Of a stretch of DNA of 64,000 nucleotides, positions 45,823 to 54,634 are shown in pieces (the stretch's first letter is position 1; each line of letters opens with the position of its first letter). The DNA comes from Desulfobaculum xiamenense (GTDB lineage: Bacteria; Desulfobacterota; Desulfovibrionia; Desulfovibrionales; Desulfovibrionaceae), in NCBI RefSeq assembly GCF_011927665.1, contig NZ_JAATJA010000001.1, forward strand, positions 415,019-479,018, given 5' to 3'. The position numbers were made by a program, and so were the translations under genes. A model generated the notes under the pieces. The model saw nothing but the letters and a program-made list of their open reading frames with translations. It was not told where the DNA came from and ran no database searches.

Positions 45823-47184
45823 TCAGTGCTGGTTTTCGGAGGTTCTGCCGCCGCATACGGCCCGCAGCGGTACGACCTTCTTGCGGTCTGCGTGCGCGTC
45901 TTCGGGGACATCCTCGCCGTCGAGGTTGAACATGCGGCGGGTGGTGTCGATGAAGCGCTGGGCCGCGCCTTCCTCCTGCGTGCGGCGTTTCAGGAAGGCG
46001 ATGGGCTCGTGGTAGAGCTTGTGGGCGATGGAGACGACGAGGGTTTCGAGGGCCTCGCGGGTTTCGTCGGACACGTCGGGACCGAGGCGCTTGAGCGTGC
46101 GGGCCAGTTCTCGGGCGGCGATGTCCTCGCCGCGTTCGAGCAGGTCGCAGATAGTGGGATTGAGTTCCAGCGACTCCAGCCAGCGGGCGAACTGTCGCGT
46201 CTCCGAGGCGATGATGGCTTCGGCCTTGATGGCTTCCTCGCGGCGCTGGGCGAGGTTTTCCTCCACGACTTCCTTCAGGTCGTCGATGTCGTAGAGGTAG
46301 ACGTTGTCCAGTCCGTTGACGTCGGGGTCGATGTCGCGCGGGACGGCGATGTCGATGAAGAACATGGGCCGGTTGCGGCGCTTCTTGAGCACGCCGCGCA
46401 GGTCCTTGGCGCGGATGACGGCTTCGGTCGCTCCGGTGGAGCTGATGACGATGTCCACGTCGGCCAGCTTGCGGTGCAGTTCCTCGAACATGATGGCCGT
46501 GCCGTTCATGCGGCGGGCAAGCTCCTCGCCACGTTCGAAGGTGCGGTTGGCCACCACGATGTCCTTCACACCAGCGTTGATGAGGTGTGTAGCCGCGAGT
46601 TCGGCCATTTCACCCGCACCCACCAGCATGGCGCGATTGTCGGACATGTCGCCGAAGATCTTCTTGGCCAGCTCCACGGCCGCGTAGCTGATGGACACGG
46701 CGGAGGAGGCGATGGCCGTCTCCGTGCGCACGCGCTTGGCCACGGAAAAGGCCTTGTGCAGCAGGCGGTTGATGATGACCTTCGCGGAGCCGAATTCGAC
46801 GGACTTGCGGTAGGCGTCCTTGAGCTGGCCGAGAATCTGCGGCTCGCCGACGACCATGGAATCGAGGCTGGCGGCAACGGTGAACAGGTGCTTCACCGCT
46901 TCGAGATCTTCGTGAATGTAGACGTGGGGCTTAAGCTGCGGAACGCTGCCGCCACAGTGCGACGCCCAGAACTGAAGGACGTCGTCCGCGGTGGCGCGGT
47001 GGTCCGTCACGGCAAGGATTTCCACGCGGTTGCAGGTGGAGAGGGCAAGAGCCTCGCTCACGGGGCCGGCCGGTGTCACGAAACCGAGTTCCACGGTGTT
47101 GCAGTCCTTGAGGGCATAGGCCTCGCGGATTTCGACGCCCGCGGTACGGTGATTGAGTCCGATGAGGAATATCTTCTGTTTCAT
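45823..47184 (-). CDS. hemA: Glutamyl-tRNA reductase
   Basis: HemA reduces glutamyl-tRNA to glutamate-1-semialdehyde, the first committed step of tetrapyrrole synthesis. The 453-residue protein has GLNHRTAGVEIRE at the N-terminus, the catalytic Cys51 in LALSTCNRVE, VVGEPQILGQLKDAY and an NADPH-binding LVGAGEMAELAATHL. A dimerisation domain ends it. The start is two bases after the ccsA/hemX stop, so the genes are translationally linked. Together with sirC this suggests control of tetrapyrrole supply for siroheme and heme. Confidence 0.96.
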   Translation of the reverse strand: MKQKIFLIGLNHRTAGVEIREAYALKDCNTVELGFVTPAGPVSEALALSTCNRVEILAVTDHRATADDVLQFWASHCGGSVPQLKPHVYIHEDLEAVKHLFTVAASLDSMVVGEPQILGQLKDAYRKSVEFGSAKVIINRLLHKAFSVAKRVRTETAIASSAVSISYAAVELAKKIFGDMSDNRAMLVGAGEMAELAATHLINAGVKDIVVANRTFERGEELARRMNGTAIMFEELHRKLADVDIVISSTGATEAVIRAKDLRGVLKKRRNRPMFFIDIAVPRDIDPDVNGLDNVYLYDIDDLKEVVEENLAQRREEAIKAEAIIASETRQFARWLESLELNPTICDLLERGEDIAARELARTLKRLGPDVSDETREALETLVVSIAHKLYHEPIAFLKRRTQEEGAAQRFIDTTRRMFNLDGEDVPEDAHADRKKVVPLRAVCGGRTSENQH

Positions 47185-47186
47185 GA

Positions 47187-48014
47187 TCACTGCATGAAGT
47201 TGTGGTGCGAGGGCACCATGAAGTTCACGACGACCAGAGAGAACACGCAGAAGGCGAAGACGGCCATGGCCAGCATGGCGGCCTTGCGTCCCCGCCATCC
47301 CATGGCCAGACGCTGGTGGAAGAGATAGGCGTACACCACCCAGATGGCGAGCGACACGATCTCCTTGGGATCACCGGTGACGATGCGGCCCCACGCGAAG
47401 CGGGCCCAGATGAAGCCGGACAAAAGGCCCACGGTGTACAGCGGGAAGCCGAACACCACGGCCAGATGGTTGGCGTGGTCGAAGGTGTTGAGCGACGGCA
47501 GATCCTTGCGGAAGCCGACCAGCTTTTCCTTGGTCTTGATCTTGCGTTCCAGATGCATGAACAGCGCGCCCGCCGCGAAGGCCATGGCCAGAAAGGCGAG
47601 GCTGAAGAACAGCGAGCCGATGTGCAGCATGAAGAACGATCCGGCCAACGCCTTGGGCATGAGCACCTTGGTGCCCGGAACCGACATGGAGGAGAGGTAG
47701 AGCAGCAGGGCCAGCGGGGATGCCGCCAGCGCGAGGAAGTCGAGCTTCAGCCTCCACCACAGGGCGAAGAAGATGGCGAGTAGCACCCAGCCGAGCAGGC
47801 TCAGGTGAAAATCGCCTTCGAGGAAGCTGCCGTAGCCCATCAGCTTGAAGTACAGGGCCAGCGAGAGGGTGTGCAGCGCGAAGCCCGCGCCGGACGACAG
47901 TCCCGCAGCGGTCTTCAGCCCCGGCCGCATGCCGAGCATGCCGCCGATGAACAGCACGGCCCCAAACGTGTAGAGCACCGTGATGCCTATCTGAAGAACA
48001 TCATACAATTCCAT
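47187..48014 (-). CDS. CcsA/HemX-type cytochrome c assembly membrane protein
   Basis: The 275-residue protein has about eight hydrophobic helices and matches the CcsA/CcmC/HemX family. The region that would hold the tryptophan-rich heme motif reads WGRIVTGDPKE, so only part of the usual W-G-x-x-W-x-W-D-P-K-E is kept. That suggests the HemX branch, which acts on HemA level, rather than a full heme exporter. It overlaps sirC by 14 bases and precedes hemA by two. The choice between cytochrome c assembly and HemA regulation is open. Confidence 0.85.
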   Translation of the reverse strand: MELYDVLQIGITVLYTFGAVLFIGGMLGMRPGLKTAAGLSSGAGFALHTLSLALYFKLMGYGSFLEGDFHLSLLGWVLLAIFFALWWRLKLDFLALAASPLALLLYLSSMSVPGTKVLMPKALAGSFFMLHIGSLFFSLAFLAMAFAAGALFMHLERKIKTKEKLVGFRKDLPSLNTFDHANHLAVVFGFPLYTVGLLSGFIWARFAWGRIVTGDPKEIVSLAIWVVYAYLFHQRLAMGWRGRKAAMLAMAVFAFCVFSLVVVNFMVPSHHNFMQ

Positions 48015-48678
48015 CGAGCACTTCTCCGATGCGGGGGTGCAGGGCGGCGGGCAGTTCCTGTGTCAGGATGTCGCGCACCTGTTCCGCGTCCCCTTCGCCG
48101 ATGGCCGCCATAAGCGGACCATGGGCCAGTTTTCTGAAAATTTCCGTATTCGCGGCCGTCGGCATGCCCAGTTCCAGCACCAGCGGACGGATGCGTCCCA
48201 TCAGCTCCACGAACGCACCGCAGGACGGGCCAAGCGCGGCTTCGAGTTCCATGCGGATGCGCCGCGCCACGGCTGGGCTTGCGCCACCAGTGGAGAGTGC
48301 CACGACAAGGCTGCCCCTGTCGAACGTGGCGGGGACGATGAATCCGCTTTGCGTCGGGGCGTCGGCGATGTTGCACAACTGCCCGCGCGTTTCGCACATG
48401 GTGCCGATGGTCGCGTTCAACTGTGCGTTGTTGGTGCACACGAACACAAGCGTGCGTCCCTCCAGGTCGTTTTCCTCGAAGGGGCGCTGGTTATAGACCA
48501 CCGCGGGGGTGTCGAGCAAGGCCTTCATCCGAGCGGAAGGCGGTGCGGTATCGACCACGAGGACCTCCGCCGGGCCGCAGGAGAGCAGGGTTTCGATCTT
48601 TCGCGTCCCCACTTCGCCAGCGCCGACGACAAGGCACCTCCGGCCCCGAAGGTTCAGGAATGCCGGATAATGTCGCAT
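48001..48678 (-). CDS. sirC: Precorrin-2 dehydrogenase/sirohydrochlorin ferrochelatase-like protein
   Basis: The 225-residue protein resembles the N-terminal half of CysG and stand-alone SirC/Met8, which oxidise precorrin-2 to sirohydrochlorin and may insert iron. It starts YPAFLNLRGRRCLVVGAGEVGTRKIETLL, an NAD-binding Rossmann fold, then NIADAPTQSGFIVPATFDRGSLVVALSTGGASPAVARRIR. Both are diagnostic. In sulfate reducers this step feeds siroheme for dissimilatory sulfite reductase and the alternative heme route. No clear Shine-Dalgarno precedes the ATG at 48678. It leads the sirC-ccsA/hemX-hemA unit. Confidence 0.9.
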   Translation of the reverse strand: MRHYPAFLNLRGRRCLVVGAGEVGTRKIETLLSCGPAEVLVVDTAPPSARMKALLDTPAVVYNQRPFEENDLEGRTLVFVCTNNAQLNATIGTMCETRGQLCNIADAPTQSGFIVPATFDRGSLVVALSTGGASPAVARRIRMELEAALGPSCGAFVELMGRIRPLVLELGMPTAANTEIFRKLAHGPLMAAIGEGDAEQVRDILTQELPAALHPRIGEVLDGIV

Positions 48679-48829
48679 GGGCGGGTCATACCAGAAGACC
48701 AGCCCGCCTGCAAAAGGTTATCCTCGCCCACGGCCTGCGGATTCTTGCCCGAGTGCCGTTTCTGCGCTACCTTTCCCGCTGGAATGATAGCGCATCCCCG
48801 CGCATAGAATAGTACATACCGGACACCAC

Positions 48830-50125
48830 ATGTCATCGACGCCTTCCGGCGGCGTGCGCCGCCACCTCGTCATACAGCTTGCCAGATTCGGCGACCTGCT
48901 CCAGAGCAAGCGCCTTCTCGTCACGCTCGAACGCCGTCCCGACGCGGACGTGCACCTGCTCGTGGACAATTCGCTGGTGGGGATTGCCCGCATCGTCTAT
49001 CCGGGCGTTACGGTGCATGGCATCGCGGCGCACCGGTCCGGTTCGCCGACGGATGCCGAAATTCTCGGCACGAATCTCCCCGTGCTGGCGGAGCTTGCCG
49101 CGCTGAACTTCGCCGAGGTCTACAACCTCAATCTTTCCGGCCTGAATTCCAGCCTGTCCACGCTGTTCGATCCCGCCACGGTTCGCGGGCATCGCATGGC
49201 GCAGGGGCAGGAACTCTCCGACCTGTGGCCGCGCATGGCCATGCGCTGGACGCGTATCCGGCGGGCGGCGGGGCTTAATCTCGTGGATTTCTGGGCCGCG
49301 ATGGCCAAGAACCCCGTTGCGCCGGGCGAGGTGAATCCCGTGGCGCGGCGGGGCGGCAAGGGCGTGGGCGTGGTGCTGGCCGGGCGGCATTCCCGGCGCA
49401 GTCTGCCACCGCAGATGCTCGCGAACATCGCAGGGGCCGTGGTGCAGGGCACGCAGTCGCAGCGCGTGGTGCTGGTTGGCAGCGGCGCGGAACGCCCCCT
49501 TGCGCGGGAGTTCATGGACGTGGCCTCGCCCCGTCTGCGTGCTATGACCGAGGACACCGTGGGCCAGACGGACTGGGCCGGGCTGGTGGAAACGCTTGCC
49601 GGACTCGATGCCGTCATCACCCCGGATACCGGCACCATGCATCTCGCCGCGCATCTCGGCGTTCCTGTGCATGCGCTTTTCCTGTCCTCGGCGTGGTGTT
49701 TCGAGACCGGACCGTACGGACTGGGCCACCGGGTCTGGCAGAGCGCGGCGCAGTGCGCCCCGTGCCTCGAAGCCGCCGATTGCCCGAATGACGTGGCCTG
49801 CCTCGCGTCCTTTGGTGGGCGGGACTTCCTGCGGCATCTGGCCGGAAACGCGGCCTTCGAGATTCCCGAGGGCCTCGTGGGCTACGTGAGTGCCTTTGAC
49901 CAGCTTGGCATGACCTATCGAGCGGTGCTTGGCGACGATCCCGACGCCGCGCGCCGCGCCGCGTTTCGTGCCCTTGTGGCGCAGTATTTCGGATTGCCCA
50001 TGTCCGGGCCGACGCCGGATGCCGATCTCGTGGAGCGCCTGTTCCGCGAGACGGACTGGATGCTCGGCGCGGACAATCCCCGACACGCGATGCCGGAGTG
50101 TGTTCCCGCTCCGGAGAAAGAGTAA
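48830..50125 (+). CDS. Glycosyltransferase family 9 (heptosyltransferase-like)
   Basis: The 431-residue protein has the N-terminal VIQLARFGDLLQSKRLL and the ADP-sugar binding motif ITPDTGTMHLAAHLGVP around residue 262, typical of GT9 LPS heptosyltransferases. Several cysteines in CAPCLEAADCPNDVAC form an unusual cluster near residue 305, seen in a GT9 subset from sulfate reducers as far as I recall. It is likely cytosolic and acts on LPS or another glycan. It is 18 bases upstream of the CgeB-like gene. The start has a weak ribosome site. Confidence 0.85.
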   Translation: MSSTPSGGVRRHLVIQLARFGDLLQSKRLLVTLERRPDADVHLLVDNSLVGIARIVYPGVTVHGIAAHRSGSPTDAEILGTNLPVLAELAALNFAEVYNLNLSGLNSSLSTLFDPATVRGHRMAQGQELSDLWPRMAMRWTRIRRAAGLNLVDFWAAMAKNPVAPGEVNPVARRGGKGVGVVLAGRHSRRSLPPQMLANIAGAVVQGTQSQRVVLVGSGAERPLAREFMDVASPRLRAMTEDTVGQTDWAGLVETLAGLDAVITPDTGTMHLAAHLGVPVHALFLSSAWCFETGPYGLGHRVWQSAAQCAPCLEAADCPNDVACLASFGGRDFLRHLAGNAAFEIPEGLVGYVSAFDQLGMTYRAVLGDDPDAARRAAFRALVAQYFGLPMSGPTPDADLVERLFRETDWMLGADNPRHAMPECVPAPEKE

Positions 50126-50143
50126 CGGCAACAGGGTTCGATC

Positions 50144-51427
50144 ATGACATCCAAGGACACATCCGTTCGCGTTCTGCTTGTGCTGCCCATGTATGGCGGC
50201 TCGCTTCCCGTGGGGCGCTATTGCGCCCGCGCCCTGACTCGTCTGGGGCATGTGGTGGAGACCTTCGAGGCTCCCGAATTTCATCAATCCTTCGAGGCCC
50301 TGCGGCGGATGCGCGTCTCGCGCGAAAGGCTCCAGTACCTCGAAAACAGCTTTCTGAACGTGATTTCGCAGGCCATCATGGCCAAGGTGGAGGCCTTCTG
50401 CCCGGATCTCGTGCTCTGTCTCGCGCAGGCACCCATGAGCATCCAGACCCTCAAGCGCCTGCGCCGCGACGGCGTGGCCACGGCCATGTGGTTCGTGGAG
50501 GACTACCGGCTGTTCACGTACTGGATGGCCTTCGCCCCGCACTATGATTTCTTCGCCATCATTCAGGAGGACCCGTTCTTCGACGAACTGGAGGCCGTGG
50601 GGCAGTCCAACGCCCTGTATCTCCCGTTGGCGGCAGACCCTGAATTCCACTGCCCCATGGACCTGTCCTCGGTGGACAGGCGCATGTGGGGATCGGACCT
50701 GTCCTTCATGGGCGCGGGGTATCCCAATCGGCGGGTGGCCTTCCGGCGGCTGGTGAATCGGGATTTCAAGATATGGGGCACGGAGTGGGACGGCGACCCC
50801 GCCCTTGAGGCGCTGGTGCAGATGAACGGACGGCGGCTGTCGTCCGAGGAGTGCGTGAAGATTTTCAACGCCACGCGCATCAACTTGAATCTGCATTCCT
50901 CGGTGGATTCGACCAGCCTCGTCTCGAACGGGGATTTCGTGAATCCGCGCACCTTCGAGCTTGCTGCCTGCGGCGCGTTCCAGCTTGTGGACGAGCGCGC
51001 GCTCATGGCGGACCTCTTCTGGTCCGATGAGCTCGCCACCTTCCGCAGCATCCCCGAGATGGAGGAAATGATCGACCACTTCCTCGCCCATCCCGAGGAG
51101 CGCGAGGAATACGCCCGGCGTGGGCGCGAGCGCGTGCTGGCGGATCACACCTATGATCGGCGCATGCAGACGCTTCTGGATTTCGTGGCCGCGCGCCGCG
51201 AGGGCTGGCCCGCGCGGCGTGGGGGAGAGGAGTTCTTCGCCGAGTATCCGCCGGAACTGCGGGACAAGGTGCTCGCACTTCTGGACCGACTGGGCCTGCC
51301 CGCGCAGACGTCCTTCGACGACCTCGTCTGGACGCTGCGCCAGCAGCAGGGCACCCTGTCCGACGTGGAGACGGCCATCCTCTTCCTCGACGAATGGCGC
51401 AAGCAGTACGGGGGCAAGCGGGCGTAG
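50144..51427 (+). CDS. CgeB-like glycosyltransferase
   Basis: The 427-residue protein has a DUF3880-like N-terminal half (VRVLLVLPMYGGSLPVGRYCARALTRLGH, AMWFVEDYRLFTYW) and a C-terminal GT1-like half with NPRTFELAACGAFQLVDER, as in CgeB/spore-maturation glycosyltransferases. The acceptor is unknown; in this bacterial group such genes often modify flagella or surface glycans, which is inference. GGCAACAG lies before the ATG, and the preceding GT9 gene is probably co-transcribed. The AT-rich gene follows on the other strand. Confidence 0.82.
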   Translation: MTSKDTSVRVLLVLPMYGGSLPVGRYCARALTRLGHVVETFEAPEFHQSFEALRRMRVSRERLQYLENSFLNVISQAIMAKVEAFCPDLVLCLAQAPMSIQTLKRLRRDGVATAMWFVEDYRLFTYWMAFAPHYDFFAIIQEDPFFDELEAVGQSNALYLPLAADPEFHCPMDLSSVDRRMWGSDLSFMGAGYPNRRVAFRRLVNRDFKIWGTEWDGDPALEALVQMNGRRLSSEECVKIFNATRINLNLHSSVDSTSLVSNGDFVNPRTFELAACGAFQLVDERALMADLFWSDELATFRSIPEMEEMIDHFLAHPEEREEYARRGRERVLADHTYDRRMQTLLDFVAARREGWPARRGGEEFFAEYPPELRDKVLALLDRLGLPAQTSFDDLVWTLRQQQGTLSDVETAILFLDEWRKQYGGKRA

Positions 51428-51482
51428 AGGCGGGGGGAGGGCGCGATTTGAAACCGATTCATTTTAAATTAAAAGGTTAGCT

Positions 51483-52445
51483 TTACATTTCATGTGTTGC
51501 TCTTTTGTGCCTGAGCCCCATTATAGTTGTCGGATGGTGTCTTTTGCAAAAGCCATTTACAGTGTATTTTATAATGTATGTAATAACCCCTGTCGTAATA
51601 GTTATGGTTGGCAATGTGATGCCTTTGCTTGAAAATTCTGCGATAAGGTAGGTAGCTATGTTGCTGGGGTCTTGAATTTTGCTCAATCCCTGTTGGAATT
51701 TGCACTTCGGGGGGCAGATTGCAGGCCATAGCCTTTTTATGATTGCATTAATGAAAATTTTCCCAATTTTTACAGTGTCTTTTGGGTCAGGGGGCGGGGG
51801 AAGCATCTTTTGTTCATTAAAGGGAAGTTGGTTTTTTGCCATTTCATAGATTTGTTCCATAAATTCGATAGATTTGTGAGGTATCGATCTCCCTATCTGT
51901 TGTAAAATATCATGGTCACTGGCGTTAGACATGAAGTTCTTTTGAACGCCTTCAATAATTTCTTTTGTGGTAGGTTCTCTTGCTTCGCTTCCAAGAGATG
52001 CAAGTAGTGACTCTTCTTTAAAACGTTGAGATATGTCTTCCAAAAATGATTTGCGCAGCTCAACATTCTTAATCGCGCAAGAATTGATGGCTATGCTTAA
52101 ATGACTTTGTGCGGACAGAAGATTATGTAAGTGTAAATTGCAAATAGAAAGTAAAATGTTGGCTTCTTGAAATGTTCTGGTTGTTTTGCTCGTGCTTTCT
52201 GTAATACGAAGGAGAAAGCACTCGGCTGTCTTATATTCTTTTTTTAGAATAAGCGTTTCAGATAGAAAGAGCATCATTTCATAATATTTCATATGATGCC
52301 CCGTTGGAAGGAGTATGCTTCTGATTTCGTGAAGGATGATCTTGCCAGATTCAGTGTCTCCAATTTGGCAGGCTTTGATCATTTGTGCGCGAAGATTAGT
52401 GTAGCGAGCCTTCTGCGTTTGATTCAATGCTGACGGGCGTTTCAT
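51483..52445 (-). CDS. AT-rich orphan gene, helical-repeat protein of unknown function
   Basis: The 320-residue protein is Lys/Ile/Ser-rich and its gene is visibly AT-rich against GC-rich neighbours. The N-terminal half (about 10-150) reads as TPR-like helix pairs (YYEMMLFLSETLILKKEYKTAECFLL, NILLSICNLHLHNLLSAQSHLSIAI). The C-terminal part (from about 225) has a Pro-rich stretch LPPPPDPKD and a more hydrophobic end with KLW/CPPKC and TITITTGVITYIIKY. No signal peptide is seen. GAGAAAAG precedes the ATG, and TATAAA lies about 20 bases upstream. No family is recognised. The base composition suggests recent transfer. Confidence 0.65.
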   Translation of the reverse strand: MKRPSALNQTQKARYTNLRAQMIKACQIGDTESGKIILHEIRSILLPTGHHMKYYEMMLFLSETLILKKEYKTAECFLLRITESTSKTTRTFQEANILLSICNLHLHNLLSAQSHLSIAINSCAIKNVELRKSFLEDISQRFKEESLLASLGSEAREPTTKEIIEGVQKNFMSNASDHDILQQIGRSIPHKSIEFMEQIYEMAKNQLPFNEQKMLPPPPDPKDTVKIGKIFINAIIKRLWPAICPPKCKFQQGLSKIQDPSNIATYLIAEFSSKGITLPTITITTGVITYIIKYTVNGFCKRHHPTTIMGLRHKRATHEM

Positions 52446-52489
52446 CGGCTTTTCTCATATGTTTATAACAAGTTGTTCTTTGTTTGATG

Positions 52490-52562
52490 GGGGGGGCGTA
52501 TCTTGTTGTGACGTGCTTTAACAGGGTCGCTTGCATATATAGCTTCCTCCTCTTCCCCCCCC
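52490..52562. repeat. Paired homopolymers: seven G (52490-52496) and eight C (52555-52562)
   Basis: Two complementary homopolymer tracts flank a 58-base AT-rich segment between rarA and the AT-rich gene. They could pair in RNA or slip during replication. They lie outside the reading frames of both genes. Confidence 0.5.
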
Positions 52563-52575
52563 AACGTTCGAAAAA

Positions 52576-53823
52576 TCAGCGCTTCTTCTGCTGCCGACTC
52601 TTCCATAGGGCAGTCAGTTTTGCTTCCTCGCCCTGATCCTTGGCCTGATAGAAGCGGTGGCCGAGGATTTCGTCCGGCAGGTAGTCCTGCTCGACCCATG
52701 CGCCGGGGAAGCTGTGCGGGTATTTGTAGTCCCGCTTGTAGCCCCATTCCTTCATCAGCTTTGTCGGCGCGTTGCGCAGGTGGATGGGCACCGGCTTCGC
52801 GCCGTTCTTGCGCACTTCCGCCGCCGCGCGGTGGTAGGCCTCGTAGGTGGAATTGCTTTTCTTGGCCAGCGCGAGATAGATGGCGCATTCGCTCATGGGG
52901 ATGAAGCCCTCGGGCATGCCCACAAATTCCACGGCCTGCTGGCAGGCCACGGCCATCTGCAAGGCCTGCGGGTCCGCGAGGCCGATGTCCTCGCCTGCCG
53001 AAAGAATCAACCGACGGCACACGAAGCGCGGGTCCTCGCCGCTTTCCAGCAGACATGCCAGATAGTAGACCGCCGCGTCCGGGTCGCTGCCGCGGATGGA
53101 TTTGATGAGCGCGCTGGCGAGGTCGTAGTGCGAATCGCCCGCCTTATCGTGGCGCAGCACGATGTCCGGCAGCACGGTCTTCAGGTGTTCCGGGGCGCGA
53201 TGGTCCTCGGGCAGGTCCGCCGTGTACTCCAGCAGGTTGAGGAGCGTGCGGGCGTCGCCCTGTGCCACGCCGGTGAGCAGACGCAGGCTTTCCTCGGGAA
53301 TTTCAGCTCCGAGCGCCTCGGCCCCGCGTTTGGCCACTTCCATCAGTTCATGGCGCGAATGCTGGGTCAGCTTGAGCACGTGTAGCCGCGACAGAAGCTG
53401 GCGCGTCACGGAGAACGAGGGGTTCTCGGTGGTCGTCGCGATGAGCGCGATTTCGCCGGATTCGAGGATGGGCAGGAAGAAGTCCTGCTGGGCCTTGGAG
53501 AAACGGTGTAGCTCGTCGAGAATGAGCACCCGCATGCCTTGCAGGCGCTTGCGCAGGACGGTCAGCCCCGCCTCGGGAGCGCTCACGCGGATGAAGGGCA
53601 GACCGCTGTGCTGTGCGAGGAGCAGAGCCAGCGTGGACTTGCCACAGCCGGGAGGGCCGAAGAGCAGAAGGCTCGGCATGCGCTCGGATTTCATGAGCGC
53701 GTCGATCTTCTCGCGCAGGTGCGACTGGCCGATGAAGTTGTCCAGCGAGCCGGGGCGGATTCTGTCCGCCAGCGGCTGGGTGTCACGCTCCGGGCGCGGT
53801 CCGGATTCAGGATTCGTCAGCAT
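52576..53823 (-). CDS. rarA: Replication-associated recombination protein A (MgsA/WRNIP1 family AAA ATPase)
   Basis: RarA acts at stalled forks and interacts with SSB. The 415-residue protein has Walker A FGPPGCGKST near residue 50, Walker B LILDELHRFSKAQQD, sensor-1 ATTTENPSF and the C-terminal tetramerisation domain with DPDAAVYYLACLLESGEDPRFVCRRL and EDIGLADPQAL. GGAGG precedes the ATG at 53823. The ATG lies inside the 3' end of rsmE by 17 bases, so the two genes are coupled. Confidence 0.95.
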   Translation of the reverse strand: MLTNPESGPRPERDTQPLADRIRPGSLDNFIGQSHLREKIDALMKSERMPSLLLFGPPGCGKSTLALLLAQHSGLPFIRVSAPEAGLTVLRKRLQGMRVLILDELHRFSKAQQDFFLPILESGEIALIATTTENPSFSVTRQLLSRLHVLKLTQHSRHELMEVAKRGAEALGAEIPEESLRLLTGVAQGDARTLLNLLEYTADLPEDHRAPEHLKTVLPDIVLRHDKAGDSHYDLASALIKSIRGSDPDAAVYYLACLLESGEDPRFVCRRLILSAGEDIGLADPQALQMAVACQQAVEFVGMPEGFIPMSECAIYLALAKKSNSTYEAYHRAAAEVRKNGAKPVPIHLRNAPTKLMKEWGYKRDYKYPHSFPGAWVEQDYLPDEILGHRFYQAKDQGEEAKLTALWKSRQQKKR

Positions 53824-54535
53824 GCTGCCTCCCCCACCAGAACAGACCAAGCGCGATGAGTGCCGCGGTTTCCCAACGCAGGATGGAGTTGCCGAGGCTT
53901 ACGGCCGTGAACCCGCCCGCGATGAGCTCCTCCGCCTCGCCGGGGGCAAAGCCGCCCTCGGGGCCGAGCACGCACAGCACCCGGCCCGGACGGGTCAGCG
54001 CCGGAAAATCGAGCATGGCCGGGCAATCCGGGGATTCCCACAGCACGAAGCGGTGGTCGTAGTCCTTGCCGATTTCGACGAGTTCCCGAACGCCGCCGGG
54101 GCACACGCCGATGTTGGGCAGAAATGCGGAACCGCACTGCTTGGCGCCCGCGATGAGCTTGGCGTCCCACGTCTCCTTGCTGTCGTCCGGCACGTGGCCC
54201 TGACTGCGCTTGGCCTGCCAGAACAGCAGCCCCTCGGCTTGCAGTTCCACGGCCTTTTCGAGCAGCCAGCCGCGGCGGATGCCCTTGGCCCAGCCCAGCG
54301 CGAGGGTGATGGGGTTCGCGGGCGGCAGCGCGTCCGCGATGTCCTGCGCGGCGAGCATGACGTTCGACTTCGAGCAGGAGAGAATCTCGAAGGTGCCGGT
54401 GCGTCCGCGTCCGTCGAACAGGCGAACGGTCTCGCCGGGTTTCAGGCGCAGCACGCGGGAGAGGTGGTGAGCTTCCGGGCCGGAGAGCATATACGGCTCG
54501 CGCCAGTCGTCCGGTTCCAGATAGAAGGTCTTCAT
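53807..54535 (-). CDS. rsmE: 16S rRNA (uracil(1498)-N(3))-methyltransferase
   Basis: RsmE methylates U1498 of 16S rRNA. The 242-residue SPOUT-class protein has a PUA-like N-terminus (HHLSRVLRLKPGETVRLFDG), the SAM knot with VLCVLGPEGGFAPGEAEEL and the closing VSLGNSILRWETAAL. The start MKTFYLEP at 54535 follows AAGGATCGAG. It overlaps rarA at the 3' end and lies downstream of the gcvT terminator. Confidence 0.95.
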   Translation of the reverse strand: MKTFYLEPDDWREPYMLSGPEAHHLSRVLRLKPGETVRLFDGRGRTGTFEILSCSKSNVMLAAQDIADALPPANPITLALGWAKGIRRGWLLEKAVELQAEGLLFWQAKRSQGHVPDDSKETWDAKLIAGAKQCGSAFLPNIGVCPGGVRELVEIGKDYDHRFVLWESPDCPAMLDFPALTRPGRVLCVLGPEGGFAPGEAEELIAGGFTAVSLGNSILRWETAALIALGLFWWGRQHADES

Positions 54536-54550
54536 GTCTCGATCCTTGGT

Positions 54551-54600
54551 GAAAAAGGAAAACGCCCCGCGACGCAGCCTGTTGGGGCCGCACGGGGCGT
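54551..54600 (-). terminator. Rho-independent terminator of gcvT
   Basis: An 8-bp stem (54593-54600 with 54562-54569) closes a 23-base loop that may form an inner hairpin. It is followed on the minus strand by TTTTCCTTTTT. Confidence 0.7.
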
Positions 54601-54634
54601 GGTATGCCATTGGTCCCGAAGGCGGGATGCGGCC

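Noticed and set aside
52463-53056. Alternative-frame open frame overlapping the rarA 3' end and the homopolymer region
   Set aside because: It is in another frame of rarA on the same strand, has no ribosome site and no protein-like pattern.
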